DNA from: Iris pallida
Lineage: Eukaryota; Streptophyta; Magnoliopsida; Asparagales; Iridaceae
DNA length: 64,000 nucleotides
Direction: 5' to 3'
Assembly (NCBI GenBank): GCA_029216955.1
Contig: JANAVB010005597.1
Location: 43,023,811 to 43,087,810 of the forward strand
The translations under genes and the position numbers were made by a program. The notes under the pieces are model-generated. The model was not told the origin of the DNA and made no database searches. It was given only the letters and a program-made list of their open reading frames with translations. Positions 1 to 12,148 of the stretch are shown one piece after another (the stretch's first letter is position 1; each line of letters opens with the position of its first letter).

Positions 1-3000
1 CCCGACATCGACCCAACCTAGTCGACCCAAAATAGGGACATGGCCCACACGAAGCCTACTACCCGCCTGCCACTTGTGTCCCATTTATTTGAGTCCCCGC
101 ATGTTATTTATTTATCCATAATTATAAATCCCTATTTTTAATTCAAATATTGTACCCTGTCCGATTTTGGCCCAATCCGGCTGCACTGAACCCAACCCCA
201 GCTCCATGTTACCCCCTATCATGACTGCCCATACCCCCACTGATAAATATCCCTCTCCCTAAAATATCTTATTTTTCCCTCTCCTTGTATATATATACAC
301 ACACTAATATCTAACTCTCACTCTCTCTCTCTAATATCTCTCTTCCTCTCACTCTCTTTATTCTCACCCTTCTCCCTTTATATATATATATGTTATATAT
401 ATACACACACACATATCTCTTACTCTCACCCCCCCTCCTTACACTCACCACCCCCTCACCCTCTCTAGCCGACAAGCAACACCCCCTCTCCCATCAGTAT
501 AGCCCCCCTCTCTCTCTTAACTATCTCTCTCTCTCTCCCTCTTTATATATTATTAATACACACACCCATCACTCTCTCTCTCTCCCTTCCTTCAATGCAA
601 AATTAATCTTTCTCTCTCCCTCTTCACAAGAGCAGCAGTAGCAGCTCCATACCATGCCGAGCCCATGGCCGAGCTCATTCTCCTCCTCCCGACTTCATCT
701 TCTCCTCCTCCTCCCTAGCTCAAACCAACAACCACCACCCTCACCATTCAAAACCACTCCCACCACCTCCATCTCCGCCCGCGCGGCCCCACCGACGTCG
801 CCGCCCCGTCGTCGTCGCCCTGCTGCATGCAGCCTCGCCGCCCCGCCGCGCGCCACCGCGGGTGGCCAGCAGCAGCCGCGAGGCAGCGAAGGCAGCAGCA
901 CGCAACAGCGTGCGCGCAGCAGCAGGCCGCGCGCGCGCGCCGCCGTGCGCCGCCGTGGCCGGCCACCGCGCGGCCCCCCGAGGCCCCCGAGGCCGGGCGC
1001 ACCCCTGGGCAGCTCCCCTTCGCCGTCCTCCTCTTCCCCGACGAGCCAAATAGGCGATTCGTGCATTTACGTCGAAATCCCGTCGACGCGCGCGCGGAGG
1101 AATTCCAGAAATTCGCGCTCCGTCGCAGCAACTTCACGTCGATTTTCTGGACAATCCGACCGTTGGATCGGCGAACTCCTTGCTCCGTCTCAATCTCGGT
1201 ATATCCCTCTTCACCTCTGTCAAATTTCACCCGTTAATTTCGTCGTTTGATACATCAAAACCGGCCACCAAGTTGACGTTTTAATTTGTACTGTTTTTGG
1301 ACAGTTTTGCGACGCCAACTTCGCGGGTTCGTATCTTCGTCATCGCAGCTCCGTTTTGCGCACCACCAGTTCCGGTGCACAGCTGGTATAACCCTCTTCC
1401 TGCCCCCTTTAGATTTCATTTCAGTTTGAGCTTGTTAGGTCGGTCGAATTCGACGCCAAAGTTGGCCGTTCGAATTCTTAATGTTGCACTTGTAAAATTC
1501 CATTTTTGAACCCGGGACTCCGGATTCAATTTCTGACACCACCAGTAGACTCGTGGCGTCGTTCTGGCCTGTTTTCATATAAAGTTTGTTAGATTTGGAG
1601 AACGTGGGCCCGGGCACGCATTTCGGTGCAAAGTGTGTCCAACGGCGGACATCATTTTGCCCCAAAATTACCGTTTTGCCCCTGTGTCCAAATTGGACTT
1701 TTGGACAGGCTATTCTAGCTGATTTGACCATTCTGGACACGTTGGTGATGTTAGTTTCATCATCCGACAACATCTGTAGATTTCTTTCCTTTTGTGTCAC
1801 CCTATTATTATAATATTTTCTCCTTTTGGTTGTTTTAGAGACCCGTCGATTTTAGTGATTTCTAAATCACTGAAATTCATAAGTTGACCTTGTAGATATT
1901 TATAGAGACTAGCTTGACCATGGTTGACTACTTTGACCAGACGTCGAAGTAGAGTCAACAGTTGACCTAGGTTTTATCAGATTTGACCAACGTTGACTTT
2001 TTGACCTAAGTCAACTGTAGGTCAACCATTGACCTATTTAACCTAGATTAGACTTAGAGTTGACCGGAGTTGACCAGTTGACCAAAATCAACTGTACGTC
2101 AACTTTGACCCAGTTTGTCTTAGTTTGACTTAGTTTGACCTAGATGTTAGTATGTCTTTTGACCCTGATCAGCTCTTGTATTATTTCATCTTTAGGTCTG
2201 TGGCTTTACTCTGAACCCTGATTCATATTGACAGCAGGACCCCAGGCGAGTACATTCTCTGATAATATTTCTGTTTTATGATATCGTTTATGTTTCTTGT
2301 ATTTAGTGTAGATATGCTTGTTCTCGACACATTGGTCACACGGATTGGTATTCATGGATCCCGACGAGAGATGTTTCTCCTTCTTAGGTTGGGATGTATT
2401 GTGCAAGCACCCTTGTAGCTCTTGCTCGATATGTGGTCACTGATTCTAGAGAAGGTTCGCGACCTTCTCATTAGAATCCCGTGCAGTGACGTGTCCTGTT
2501 TGGATCCACTCTACCAGTCGGGGACGGGGAGTATTAGTGTAGACATGTGGTCATTATCCACCTTGTTATTCTTGTAGATCTTGTGAGTGTTAATCATACA
2601 CCCCACGTATGATTAACCAGGCCAGTAGACCTTGTGCAAGACCCAAGCCGGCCACATGTTGTAGCTAGTATTCACACACCTAGAGATATGATTCTTGATT
2701 CTTGTACATGCCATGATCAGTTTTACTTGCCTTGTTCTAGCTCTAGATTTACAGCTTACCTTGCCATGATACTCACATGTACATTTCATGATTTCTTGTA
2801 TATTCTCTCTATTTACTGCTACATGTTCAATATCGTCTAATTAGAACTGTTATTTGAGATTTGTACTCGTTCCGCTCCTGACTGGATACGTTATGAAAAT
2901 TTTAGGAGTAGTTGTGCCCTCATTATTGGACTTCATGATGTTGCTAGCTGAGGTGGATCTCACTATTCTTCTATGTGAGTTGCCTGGTAGTTATTCTTAG

Positions 3001-3256
3001 TTAGTCTTATTGTTCCTTCTTTATCTTTCATGTCTTATGATCATTGTAGATTCTAGTTGTTCTAGTGATATTGTTATTATTTCTTGTCTTATCTTCCTTA
3101 GTTTTCGTGATGTGACATGAGTACATTTCTAGATATAGATTCATAGAAGTTGTAGTTAGTATAGTATACTTGACAGCGTTCTACCGCCGATACCGCGGCG
3201 TAGGCTGGGCGTGGCCCACGTATTCGTACCCGTATATCCGGGTGCGGGTCGTGACA
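1..3256 (+). repeat. 5' LTR of a young non-autonomous LTR retrotransposon (LARD-like), truncated by window start
   Basis: Bases 1-3256 match 5478-8735 almost base for base. I saw four substitutions (at 514, 1660, 2154 and 2873) and one 2-bp TA length difference. The shared block ends in GTGCGGGTCGTGACA, a typical LTR end, and the second copy shows the LTR should begin 303 bases before this window. The region holds a CT-rich leader with TATA-like runs near 284-400, a GC-rich block at 780-1020, a W-box-rich block at 1884-2163, and otherwise AT-rich filler. Long reading frames at 654-1250 and 695-1066 fall in the compositionally biased GC block, recur in the other LTR and resemble no protein I know, so I do not call them genes. 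Confidence 0.9.
1884..2163 (+). promoter_or_regulatory. Dense W-box (TTGAC) array in the LTR
   Basis: I count 20 W-box cores in 280 bp. Sixteen are TTGAC on the plus strand and four are GTCAA (at 1954, 2010, 2021 and 2098). Chance expectation for a 5-mer on both strands is below one. TTGAC is the core bound by plant WRKY factors. The spacing is irregular (about 8-30 bp), so this is either a decayed short tandem repeat or a true regulatory cluster. Function is inferred, not shown. Confidence 0.6.
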
Positions 3257-4622
3257 CGTTTTTAGTGGTGGCCCATGCAGGTCAGACTTTGCAGTTAATG
3301 CGAAGTCGTGGTAGTACTTGAGTTTATCTGTACTACTGCGAGCCTGCCCTAGGATTAAGGTTGAGTCATGGAATATTTTAGGATTTTGGTACTCAGTCAC
3401 ATATTAGGAACTCTTGGTAGATTCCAGGGATGACCCCTGGGAATCTTGTTTCGAAGGCTTTCAAATATTTTCCCACTTGTTTCTATTCGTCATGATTTCT
3501 GAAATATCTGTCTGTATCAAACTTTATTCCTTCTTGGGATAAGTTTGTGGACCCCAGGGGGGAAGTTATAAGTTGAACTTGTATATCATCTAGGTTGGGG
3601 AGAGAATATGATTTACCAACCTCGTATCATGGTCGGGGTTTGTTTTAGATTATATTCCACCATTTTCTATCTTGACCTAGGTAATACCCTCGGGACTTTC
3701 CCTGAGATTTTCCTCTGAGCCCTATCTCGGAAGTTGTTTCCGTTGTTTCTAATAACTTACCCTTGACTTGTTGTTGAATTTTAAATCTTAATATTAGTTG
3801 TTGACCTTTAATTTTGTTTTGGATAATTCTTTTAAGAATTTAGTTAAGATATCCTGATAAACATATTTTGGACAATGACGATGAGAACGGTAAGTGTCTA
3901 CTTTATTTATGGAGTTTAGAATTCATCGCAGTCATATTAGCTAGCGAGACATGGACATGGAGCCTGATTTTGGATATACTATCCTAGTTATGTCATTTAG
4001 GTTCTCTTGCAGCCATACCGGGTGGCGTGGTAAGGAATCTAGATGACATAATTATAGGGTGTATACCATAGTTATGGACTTTATTGTTTATTACCGCTAT
4101 GTTTACTGGCGTGGCGAGAATTCGGGCAACATGATTTGGGATAGACGTGTATGGTTATCAGATCGTATCTTAAATCGATTCACTTGTTTTAACCTATTGG
4201 GCAAGAGCAGTTCCTACTATTACTTCTGTTTTCCCATTCTTCTCTTCCTCATCGCATGATGATTTCCTCATCTTACCCTTACTTCCTCCGTCTTGATCAA
4301 TTATGTCCTGATTCCACCAATCACCTATCTCATATCTACATCTGTCATCTACATTTGAAACCTCTGAAAATTTCGGAATTTTTCACATCTTTTATCTTGG
4401 GAGAAATCGAGGAAGTATCATAATCATCCGTCTCGGAGTAGACATTGTTGGTAGTAGTCGAAGCAGAGCGAGATGATTACCCGACTTCCTCCTACGATCC
4501 CATATTCTGGTTTCTATGATAACAAAAGCAATTCAATTCTACATCCTTGATTTGTTTATTATATTTTGATATCATGAAATTGATCCTCTCTGATTGACCA
4601 ATCGATTCTGGTTGTCTAGTTT

Positions 4623-5084
4623 ATCGTGCCAAAGTCTTGATTGTTGATTGAACTTAAATGGTTCCGAATTCCATTGTGATATGATTTCCTTCTTAGATGC
4701 TCGTATCCAGACTTCGTTGATTTTGTTCTCCATCTTGCCCAAATTCTGATTTACTCAAAACTTGATCAATTTAAATCGTGCTGAGACTAAATTATTTATT
4801 TTCATCGTGATTGGACAATGCTAACATCACTCGTGCTTTAAACTTTCTATTCAATTCTGGCAAATGACTAAATTCTATCCCAATCACGATTAGGCTTCAG
4901 ACTATCCTTGATTTTGCCGGAGTCTCATTTTCTAAATCGTGTCCCAATGATTTAACTTATCTATAATCGTGCCTATATGATTCTGTTCATATTTTGATTC
5001 TATCGTGCGAAAATTTTTTATCGTGCCTGAATAATTGTGAATTGAATATCTTAATCGTGCAAACTTGTCATTCTATGATCGTGC
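4623..5084 (+). repeat. Dispersed ATCGTGC motif array
   Basis: The heptamer ATCGTGC occurs seven times on the plus strand (4623, 4775, 4967, 5002, 5020, 5054, 5078). ATCGTG alone occurs twice more (4804, 4937). All lie in the last 550 bp of the LARD interior, getting denser toward the polypurine tract. Confidence 0.5.
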
Positions 5085-5160
5085 CTAAGTTTTTGCCTAA
5101 AACTTTCTATCATGTTTTAACCCCACTACCAACCTTTAATTTCGAGGACGAAATTTTTAT

Positions 5161-5174
5161 AAGGTGGGTAGGAT
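5161..5174 (+). promoter_or_regulatory. Polypurine tract of the LARD-like element
   Basis: AAGGTGGGTAGGAT directly abuts the TG that opens the 3' LTR at 5175. It is the expected plus-strand primer site and closely resembles the tract before the Tekay LTR at 26986. Confidence 0.75.
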
Positions 5175-8100
5175 TGTAAGCCCCTGAATTTTGGGCTCAT
5201 TTTTTTCAATTTTATAAATCGATCATTTTGAATAAATATTATTATTTAATTTAATGCTCTTTACCGTGCCTTTGACTTCTGGAGCATCAGGGATGCCAGT
5301 CTCTGAAAACTTTCTTCTTGAAGTTTTTAGTAGACGAGATTACCTTCACGTCGATATATCATGTCCCATCCAAACTCGTTCCCTTGCGCTCCTTTTGTAT
5401 CGCGCAAGTTCGGGTCAATTTAGACCATTTAAATATCTACCGTAAAACCTGATTTAAATTCCAATTTAATTTCGGGACCCGACATCGACCCAACCTAGTC
5501 GACCCAAAATAGGGACATGGCCCACACGAAGCCTACTACCCGCCTGCCACTTGTGTCCCATTTATTTGAGTCCCCGCATGTTATTTATTTATCCATAATT
5601 ATAAATCCCTATTTTTAATTCAAATATTGTACCCTGTCCGATTTTGGCCCAATCCGGCTGCACTGAACCCAACCCCAGCTCCATGTTACCCCCTATCATG
5701 ACTGCCCATACCCCCACTGATAAATATCCCTCTCCCTAAAATATCTTATTTTTCCCTCTCCTTGTATATATATACACACACTAATATCTAACTCTCACTC
5801 TCTCTCTCTAATATCTCTCTTCCTCTCACTCTCTTTATTCTCACCCTTCTCCCTTTATATATATATATATGTTATATATATACACACACACATATCTCTT
5901 ACTCTCACCCCCCCTCCTTACACTCACCACCCCCTCACCCTCTCTAGCCGACAAGCAACACCCCCTCTCCCATCAGTATAGCCCCCCTCTCTATCTTAAC
6001 TATCTCTCTCTCTCTCCCTCTTTATATATTATTAATACACACACCCATCACTCTCTCTCTCTCCCTTCCTTCAATGCAAAATTAATCTTTCTCTCTCCCT
6101 CTTCACAAGAGCAGCAGTAGCAGCTCCATACCATGCCGAGCCCATGGCCGAGCTCATTCTCCTCCTCCCGACTTCATCTTCTCCTCCTCCTCCCTAGCTC
6201 AAACCAACAACCACCACCCTCACCATTCAAAACCACTCCCACCACCTCCATCTCCGCCCGCGCGGCCCCACCGACGTCGCCGCCCCGTCGTCGTCGCCCT
6301 GCTGCATGCAGCCTCGCCGCCCCGCCGCGCGCCACCGCGGGTGGCCAGCAGCAGCCGCGAGGCAGCGAAGGCAGCAGCACGCAACAGCGTGCGCGCAGCA
6401 GCAGGCCGCGCGCGCGCGCCGCCGTGCGCCGCCGTGGCCGGCCACCGCGCGGCCCCCCGAGGCCCCCGAGGCCGGGCGCACCCCTGGGCAGCTCCCCTTC
6501 GCCGTCCTCCTCTTCCCCGACGAGCCAAATAGGCGATTCGTGCATTTACGTCGAAATCCCGTCGACGCGCGCGCGGAGGAATTCCAGAAATTCGCGCTCC
6601 GTCGCAGCAACTTCACGTCGATTTTCTGGACAATCCGACCGTTGGATCGGCGAACTCCTTGCTCCGTCTCAATCTCGGTATATCCCTCTTCACCTCTGTC
6701 AAATTTCACCCGTTAATTTCGTCGTTTGATACATCAAAACCGGCCACCAAGTTGACGTTTTAATTTGTACTGTTTTTGGACAGTTTTGCGACGCCAACTT
6801 CGCGGGTTCGTATCTTCGTCATCGCAGCTCCGTTTTGCGCACCACCAGTTCCGGTGCACAGCTGGTATAACCCTCTTCCTGCCCCCTTTAGATTTCATTT
6901 CAGTTTGAGCTTGTTAGGTCGGTCGAATTCGACGCCAAAGTTGGCCGTTCGAATTCTTAATGTTGCACTTGTAAAATTCCATTTTTGAACCCGGGACTCC
7001 GGATTCAATTTCTGACACCACCAGTAGACTCGTGGCGTCGTTCTGGCCTGTTTTCATATAAAGTTTGTTAGATTTGGAGAACGTGGGCCCGGGCACGCAT
7101 TTCGGTGCAAAGTGTGTCCAACGGCGGACATCATTTTGGCCCAAAATTACCGTTTTGCCCCTGTGTCCAAATTGGACTTTTGGACAGGCTATTCTAGCTG
7201 ATTTGACCATTCTGGACACGTTGGTGATGTTAGTTTCATCATCCGACAACATCTGTAGATTTCTTTCCTTTTGTGTCACCCTATTATTATAATATTTTCT
7301 CCTTTTGGTTGTTTTAGAGACCCGTCGATTTTAGTGATTTCTAAATCACTGAAATTCATAAGTTGACCTTGTAGATATTTATAGAGACTAGCTTGACCAT
7401 GGTTGACTACTTTGACCAGACGTCGAAGTAGAGTCAACAGTTGACCTAGGTTTTATCAGATTTGACCAACGTTGACTTTTTGACCTAAGTCAACTGTAGG
7501 TCAACCATTGACCTATTTAACCTAGATTAGACTTAGAGTTGACCGGAGTTGACCAGTTGACCAAAATCAACTGTACGTCAACTTTGACCCAGTTTGTCTT
7601 AGTTTGACTTAGTTTGACCTAGATGTTAGTATATCTTTTGACCCTGATCAGCTCTTGTATTATTTCATCTTTAGGTCTGTGGCTTTACTCTGAACCCTGA
7701 TTCATATTGACAGCAGGACCCCAGGCGAGTACATTCTCTGATAATATTTCTGTTTTATGATATCGTTTATGTTTCTTGTATTTAGTGTAGATATGCTTGT
7801 TCTCGACACATTGGTCACACGGATTGGTATTCATGGATCCCGACGAGAGATGTTTCTCCTTCTTAGGTTGGGATGTATTGTGCAAGCACCCTTGTAGCTC
7901 TTGCTCGATATGTGGTCACTGATTCTAGAGAAGGTTCGCGACCTTCTCATTAGAATCCCGTGCAGTGACGTGTCCTGTTTGGATCCACTCTACCAGTCGG
8001 GGACGGGGAGTATTAGTGTAGACATGTGGTCATTATCCACCTTGTTATTCTTGTAGATCTTGTGAGTGTTAATCATACACCCCACGTATGATTAACCAGG

Positions 8101-8735
8101 CCAGTAGACCTTGTGCAAGACCCAAGCCGGCCACATGTTGTAGCTAGTATTCACACACCTAGAGATATGATTCTTGATTCTTGTACATGCCATGATCAGT
8201 TTTACTTGCCTTGTTCTAGCTCTAGATTTACAGCTTACCTTGCCATGATACTCACATGTACATTTCATGATTTCTTGTATATTCTCTCTATTTACTGCTA
8301 CATGTTCAATATCGTCTAATTAGAACTGTTATTTGAGATTTGTACTCGTTCTGCTCCTGACTGGATACGTTATGAAAATTTTAGGAGTAGTTGTGCCCTC
8401 ATTATTGGACTTCATGATGTTGCTAGCTGAGGTGGATCTCACTATTCTTCTATGTGAGTTGCCTGGTAGTTATTCTTAGTTAGTCTTATTGTTCCTTCTT
8501 TATCTTTCATGTCTTATGATCATTGTAGATTCTAGTTGTTCTAGTGATATTGTTATTATTTCTTGTCTTATCTTCCTTAGTTTTCGTGATGTGACATGAG
8601 TACATTTCTAGATATAGATTCATAGAAGTTGTAGTTAGTATAGTATACTTGACAGCGTTCTACCGCCGATACCGCGGCGTAGGCTGGGCGTGGCCCACGT
8701 ATTCGTACCCGTATATCCGGGTGCGGGTCGTGACA
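5175..8735 (+). repeat. 3' LTR of the LARD-like element
   Basis: This complete LTR starts TGTAAGCCCC and ends GGTCGTGACA, giving 3561 bp. It is aligned with bases 1-3256 at an offset of 5477-5479. Near-identity of the two LTRs implies a very recent insertion. The W-box array recurs at 7363-7642. The next five bases, GATAT (8736-8740), should be the target-site duplication, and its partner lies outside the window. Confidence 0.92.
7363..7642 (+). promoter_or_regulatory. W-box array, second LTR copy
   Basis: Same array as at 1884-2163, with the same TTGAC/GTCAA cores. In a 3' LTR this block could act outward on neighbouring DNA. Confidence 0.6.
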
Positions 8736-8820
8736 GATATCAAGTGGTGGTGGGCAACTTTTCGAACTGAAATAAAGCGAGTGTCCAGAGGAAATTGAGC
8801 CTAGAGCTCTGATACCAATT
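8736..8820 (-). mobile_element. 5' internal remnant of an antisense LTR retrotransposon, with primer-binding site
   Basis: Read on the minus strand, an LTR ending GGGCGTGACA is followed by AA, then TGGTATCAGAGC (plus coordinates 8806-8817). That is the standard primer-binding site complementary to the 3' end of plant initiator methionine tRNA. Only about 85 bp of interior remain before the LARD LTR begins, so the LARD probably inserted into this element's leader. Confidence 0.8.
8806..8817 (-). promoter_or_regulatory. Primer-binding site for initiator tRNA-Met
   Basis: The minus strand reads TGGTATCAGAGC two bases inside the LTR boundary. This motif fixes the orientation of the antisense element. 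Confidence 0.85.
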
Positions 8821-11213
8821 TGTCACGCCCCGACCCGGAATCACCCGAATCATCGTCCTCGCAGGGGGCGTGATGCCGCACGAGCCTGGAGTTGCGCTCG
8901 TGCAAGGCAAGATGACAAGTTCTCAAATGGTTATCTTTTGATTCGATATTTACAACGATAGGAAAACAGAGTATACGAAAGAATTCTCTTTATTGATATT
9001 CGAAACTGAGATTACAATGGCTTTCGATAGCCTAACAATATATGCCAGATTGGCTACAACACTCAGGTTCTCTCTTGCCCACAAAAGATTTTACCGTTCC
9101 ATACATCATGCCTTCTATATCTCGGCCGCATCAATCCAGCTGCATAGTCCGAGCGTCAATGCGATAGCACGCTTCAATGCGCTTCGGCATTTCCAAGCCT
9201 TAACACGTTCAAGCAATGCTTCGCCGCGAGCAATCCATTCCCTGCACCCTGCATGAAGCTGGTGGGGGATCAGTACGTTCGTCCTCGCATGTACTGATAA
9301 CAAAGATCATCTTTCCAAACCAACATCTTTAATATTTACGTTGAATCATGCAACTTAGCTTATGATCTTGCTATGTTCTCCTTAGGGTCAATTTTATGGC
9401 ATCTTCGAAAGCGTAAAGCATGTTATCATAGCATATGTTATCGAATTGAAATGTACAAGCAACAAGCATTCTCGTGTTTGATTCGTGGCTTACTAAGTCG
9501 ACGCACTCGCCCTTGCGTCCCTTGCACTGACGCAAGGTGAATACACCGCATTCCTTCCCTGTCATGTTATATGTGCATCTCTAAGCAGGATCTCCATGCG
9601 GGACGCATCTGCGCCTACACTTTCAACCCATCGTTCCTTAACTATATGAAGGTCGTGGGCGTATCCGCGCCGGAATGGACTAAAGGAGTTTCTCTTTCTT
9701 TTTCCTTACTTTCTTTTCTCTCCTTCTTTTCTCTCTCGAATTTGGGTAGCCCGGCGTTTCACGGGTTGGGTTGTAATCCCAACAACCGAAACTTACCGCG
9801 TGCCTACCATCATTTGTGGCTTCTCACATTTACGACCGAGTGCTAATCGGACGATTCGCAGATGTGCGCCTATCAAAGATTATCATCCCTCCTAGGCCGA
9901 ACGGTCCCGGTGCCCCGGTGCGCCCGTTCGGAGGGAACGTTCCGTGCACGGAAGATATCATCGCAATTATCTCAAGTCCATCCCATTCGACCATGCAACG
10001 CACTATCATTCAAACAACCAAGCATAGCCTTGAGTCCAAGACTCAGACTTTATCATCTCGCGTCTCTTTCGTTAACTTTCTGTGTTCTTACATTTCATAC
10101 TTCGTTTCAATGATTCAATGGCATCGTGCCTCAACTCAATGCTCGTCAACCGAACGACCCGAAGGCCTTGAACACCTTTCGAGGTACCATGTCATATCCG
10201 ACAGTTCTGCCACATTCATGCCACAACTGTATTCTCTCGCAACGAAGCCATCTTTTATTATCCCGTGCACGTAGGCACGTTTCGACCGTATATCCATGTT
10301 CTATAACTTAGCATTCAATGTTCGGGGCTTGCGTGCTAGGGCGCTCGCCTATTGTCTTTCAATGTTCTAGCCGTCTAACTCGTGCAACAAAGGCACGATA
10401 TGGTTCGTGCACTAAGGCACTCGTCGAGTACAGTTATCCCAAGTTCTTGCGACTCGCGCACCGAGGCGCTCGCCTTTGCGATATCCAATGTTCCATAGCG
10501 ACTCGTGCATTTGATACACGTTTCATTTCGATTGTTCTAACTTAGTGTTCGACTCACACTATGGTTTATCCCGATCGGACCACGCCCGTGGCGTCGATAG
10601 GCTAACTTAGCATATAATGATATATTTGACTTATCGAATGAAGGAGTAAAAAGAAGTCAATCCTCCCACCTTGAGTCGATATGCCTTCGTCGTTTCGCCG
10701 AGCCGATGCGGCTCGATTCCCTAACTTTGTTGCACGGCCACTCTCTTGACTTAGCCATTCGAGCACTTCGTACTTTCATTGAATCATACGCCCGATTTGC
10801 CTTAGCGTGCCCAAGTCTCGGCCCATCGTAAGGCGACGATTTGATTTCGTGGACCCCTTACTAAATATTGCAAAAGATCGACCTCTAATATTTTCCCGTC
10901 AAAGTATGACCTGCACACGAAACCAACTAAAATCAATACTTGCTTCGATTCGGACTTGCGCCTTGGTCGATTCGATTTCTTAGAATCTTCGAGCCGATTC
11001 AATGCACTCATCCTTCGGGGCAACGCGGCGCTTCGCATCGATTCACTCGATGCATTCTTAGGGACAAGACAACTCTTCGCATCGACTCAGTTCGATGCGT
11101 TGCTCGGGACAACTTAGCTCTCGTATCGTTTTGCATCGATACATTCTTTCGGTCCACGCGACTCGTTGAGTCAACGCTTCAGCGTAATGCACCGTGCGGA
11201 GCGGGGCATTACA
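8821..11213 (-). repeat. LTR of the antisense retrotransposon
   Basis: On the minus strand this block opens TGTAATGCCCCGCTCC (plus end 11213) and closes GGGCGTGACA (plus start 8821), giving a 2393-bp LTR in phase with the primer-binding site. It contains several medium-length frames (9571-9846, 9816-10274, 10940-11254 and others) with no recognisable domain. I treat these as chance frames. The partner LTR would lie left of the window. Confidence 0.75.
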
Positions 11214-11621
11214 TCAACAGCGTTCAGGAACGCCATAACATATTTATAGCGTAAACAAATGTTATTAGTAAGCTATAGCGTTCGTAAACGCTATACAACC
11301 TATACAGCGTTTTCCAGTGCTATAAAAGGACTATAGCGTTCATGAACGCTACAACTGATGAATAGCGTTCATGTATGCTATTAAAGCTCTATAGCGTTCA
11401 CAAATGCTATAAGCTATATACAGCGTTTCGAAACGCTATACATGATCTATAGCGGCAGTAAATGCTATAAACCATCAATAGCGTTTTAGAACGCTATACT
11501 TTTATAGCGTTCTTGTACATGGGGTTATTATAGCGGGGGCATTTATAGCGAACGCAATATGCTATAATAGACATTCTACAGCGTTTCGAGCACGCTATTA
11601 TATCCCATATCTGTTGTAGTG
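11214..11621 (-). mobile_element. CACTA (En/Spm) transposon terminal fragment A
   Basis: The right edge on the minus strand reads CACTACAACAGATATGGG, a CACTA-type terminal inverted repeat. Inside it lies a dense set of subterminal repeats: I count about 14 AGCGTT/AACGCT hexamers in 400 bp, often as paired hairpins such as TATAGCGTTC...GAACGCTAT. Such arrays are where CACTA transposases bind. The other end was removed or displaced by the LTR element to the left. Confidence 0.8.
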
Positions 11622-11817
11622 AACCAAGAATAGGTTACCCAAATGAGCCAAAACTGTAGGCCCAAATGCAGAAAATAAATTAGAAAATAATATTTTATCG
11701 AATATTTTTGGGAAATGCATGAAGAGATACTGCATAATAAATATCGTATAAATACAAGGTAAATATAATTTATCGGTTTACGTATTAAAATACGTATTCC
11801 AGGATTGGGGAGTGACA
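11622..11817 (-). repeat. Possible antisense LTR head fragment
   Basis: On the minus strand the block begins TGTCACTCCCCAATCCTGG at 11817 and continues AT-rich with ACGTATTTTAATACG. This resembles the first bases of the gypsy LTRs in this window. It is cut off by the CACTA end at 11621. The call rests on the LTR-like start only. Confidence 0.35.
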
Positions 11818-11937
11818 GTTGTTGATATTACTTAGAAGTTCAGTTTTCTTTTACCATATTGCGCTTACAGCTGTATACTTCCAGTTATAGTGCTATGTTT
11901 TAAATGTCTCTGCTTCCAGTTATAGTATCCTAAAAGG

Positions 11938-12148
11938 ATGAAAGAATATTATTGGCTGGGTCTTATGTTCTTGATATGTTATGCTTCCATCGGAGAAGCA
12001 GAGTATCTGAATTACAAAGATTTGAAGCAGCCGTTAAATGGTCGGATCCAGGATATGATGGTGAGGATGACCTTGCTGAAAAATTGGTCATATGACTCAG
12101 ATCGACCGTTTCGTCGCGGCCCTGGAAGTAACGAAGGACTACTTCATA
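11938..12148 (+). pseudogene. GH3 beta-glucosidase/exo-glucanase first-exon fragment, frameshifted
   Basis: The frame starts with a signal-peptide-like segment (residues 1-21, ending near IGEA) followed by EYLNYKDLKQPLNGRIQDMM and VRMTL. This matches the N-terminus of plant glycoside hydrolase family 3 enzymes of the barley ExoI type. The next expected motif, EKIGHMTQIDR, is present, but only after two single-base losses around 12074-12090 that shift the frame. After those, codons for VTKDYFIG run to a GT donor (GTGTGTATG) at 12149, the usual end of the first coding exon. No later exon follows, so this is a captured, intron-bearing gene piece and not a retrocopy. Family call is from memory of the motifs. 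Confidence 0.7.

Larger units (their letters stand above)
3257..5174 (+). mobile_element. Internal region of the LARD-like element, non-coding
   Basis: This 1918-bp interior lies between the two LTRs and has no gag, protease, reverse transcriptase or integrase motif in any frame. Its start shares TTTTAGTGGTGGCCCATGCA with the interior of the other LARD (from 34226), and its end carries TTTCGAGGACGAAATTTTTA just before the purine tract, as in Tekay-related elements. An element this size with no coding capacity must be mobilised in trans. The larger reading frames inside (for example 4059-4259) look random. Confidence 0.85.

Noticed and set aside
654..1250. 198-residue plus-strand frame and overlapping frames on both strands (repeated at 6133-6729)
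   Set aside because: They lie in a GC-rich block of an LTR where stop codons are rare in all frames. Several frames are open at once, and the products are low-complexity Pro/Ser/Arg without any family.
9816..10274. 152-residue plus-strand frame
   Set aside because: Lies inside the antisense LTR, shows no domain, and runs against the element's orientation.
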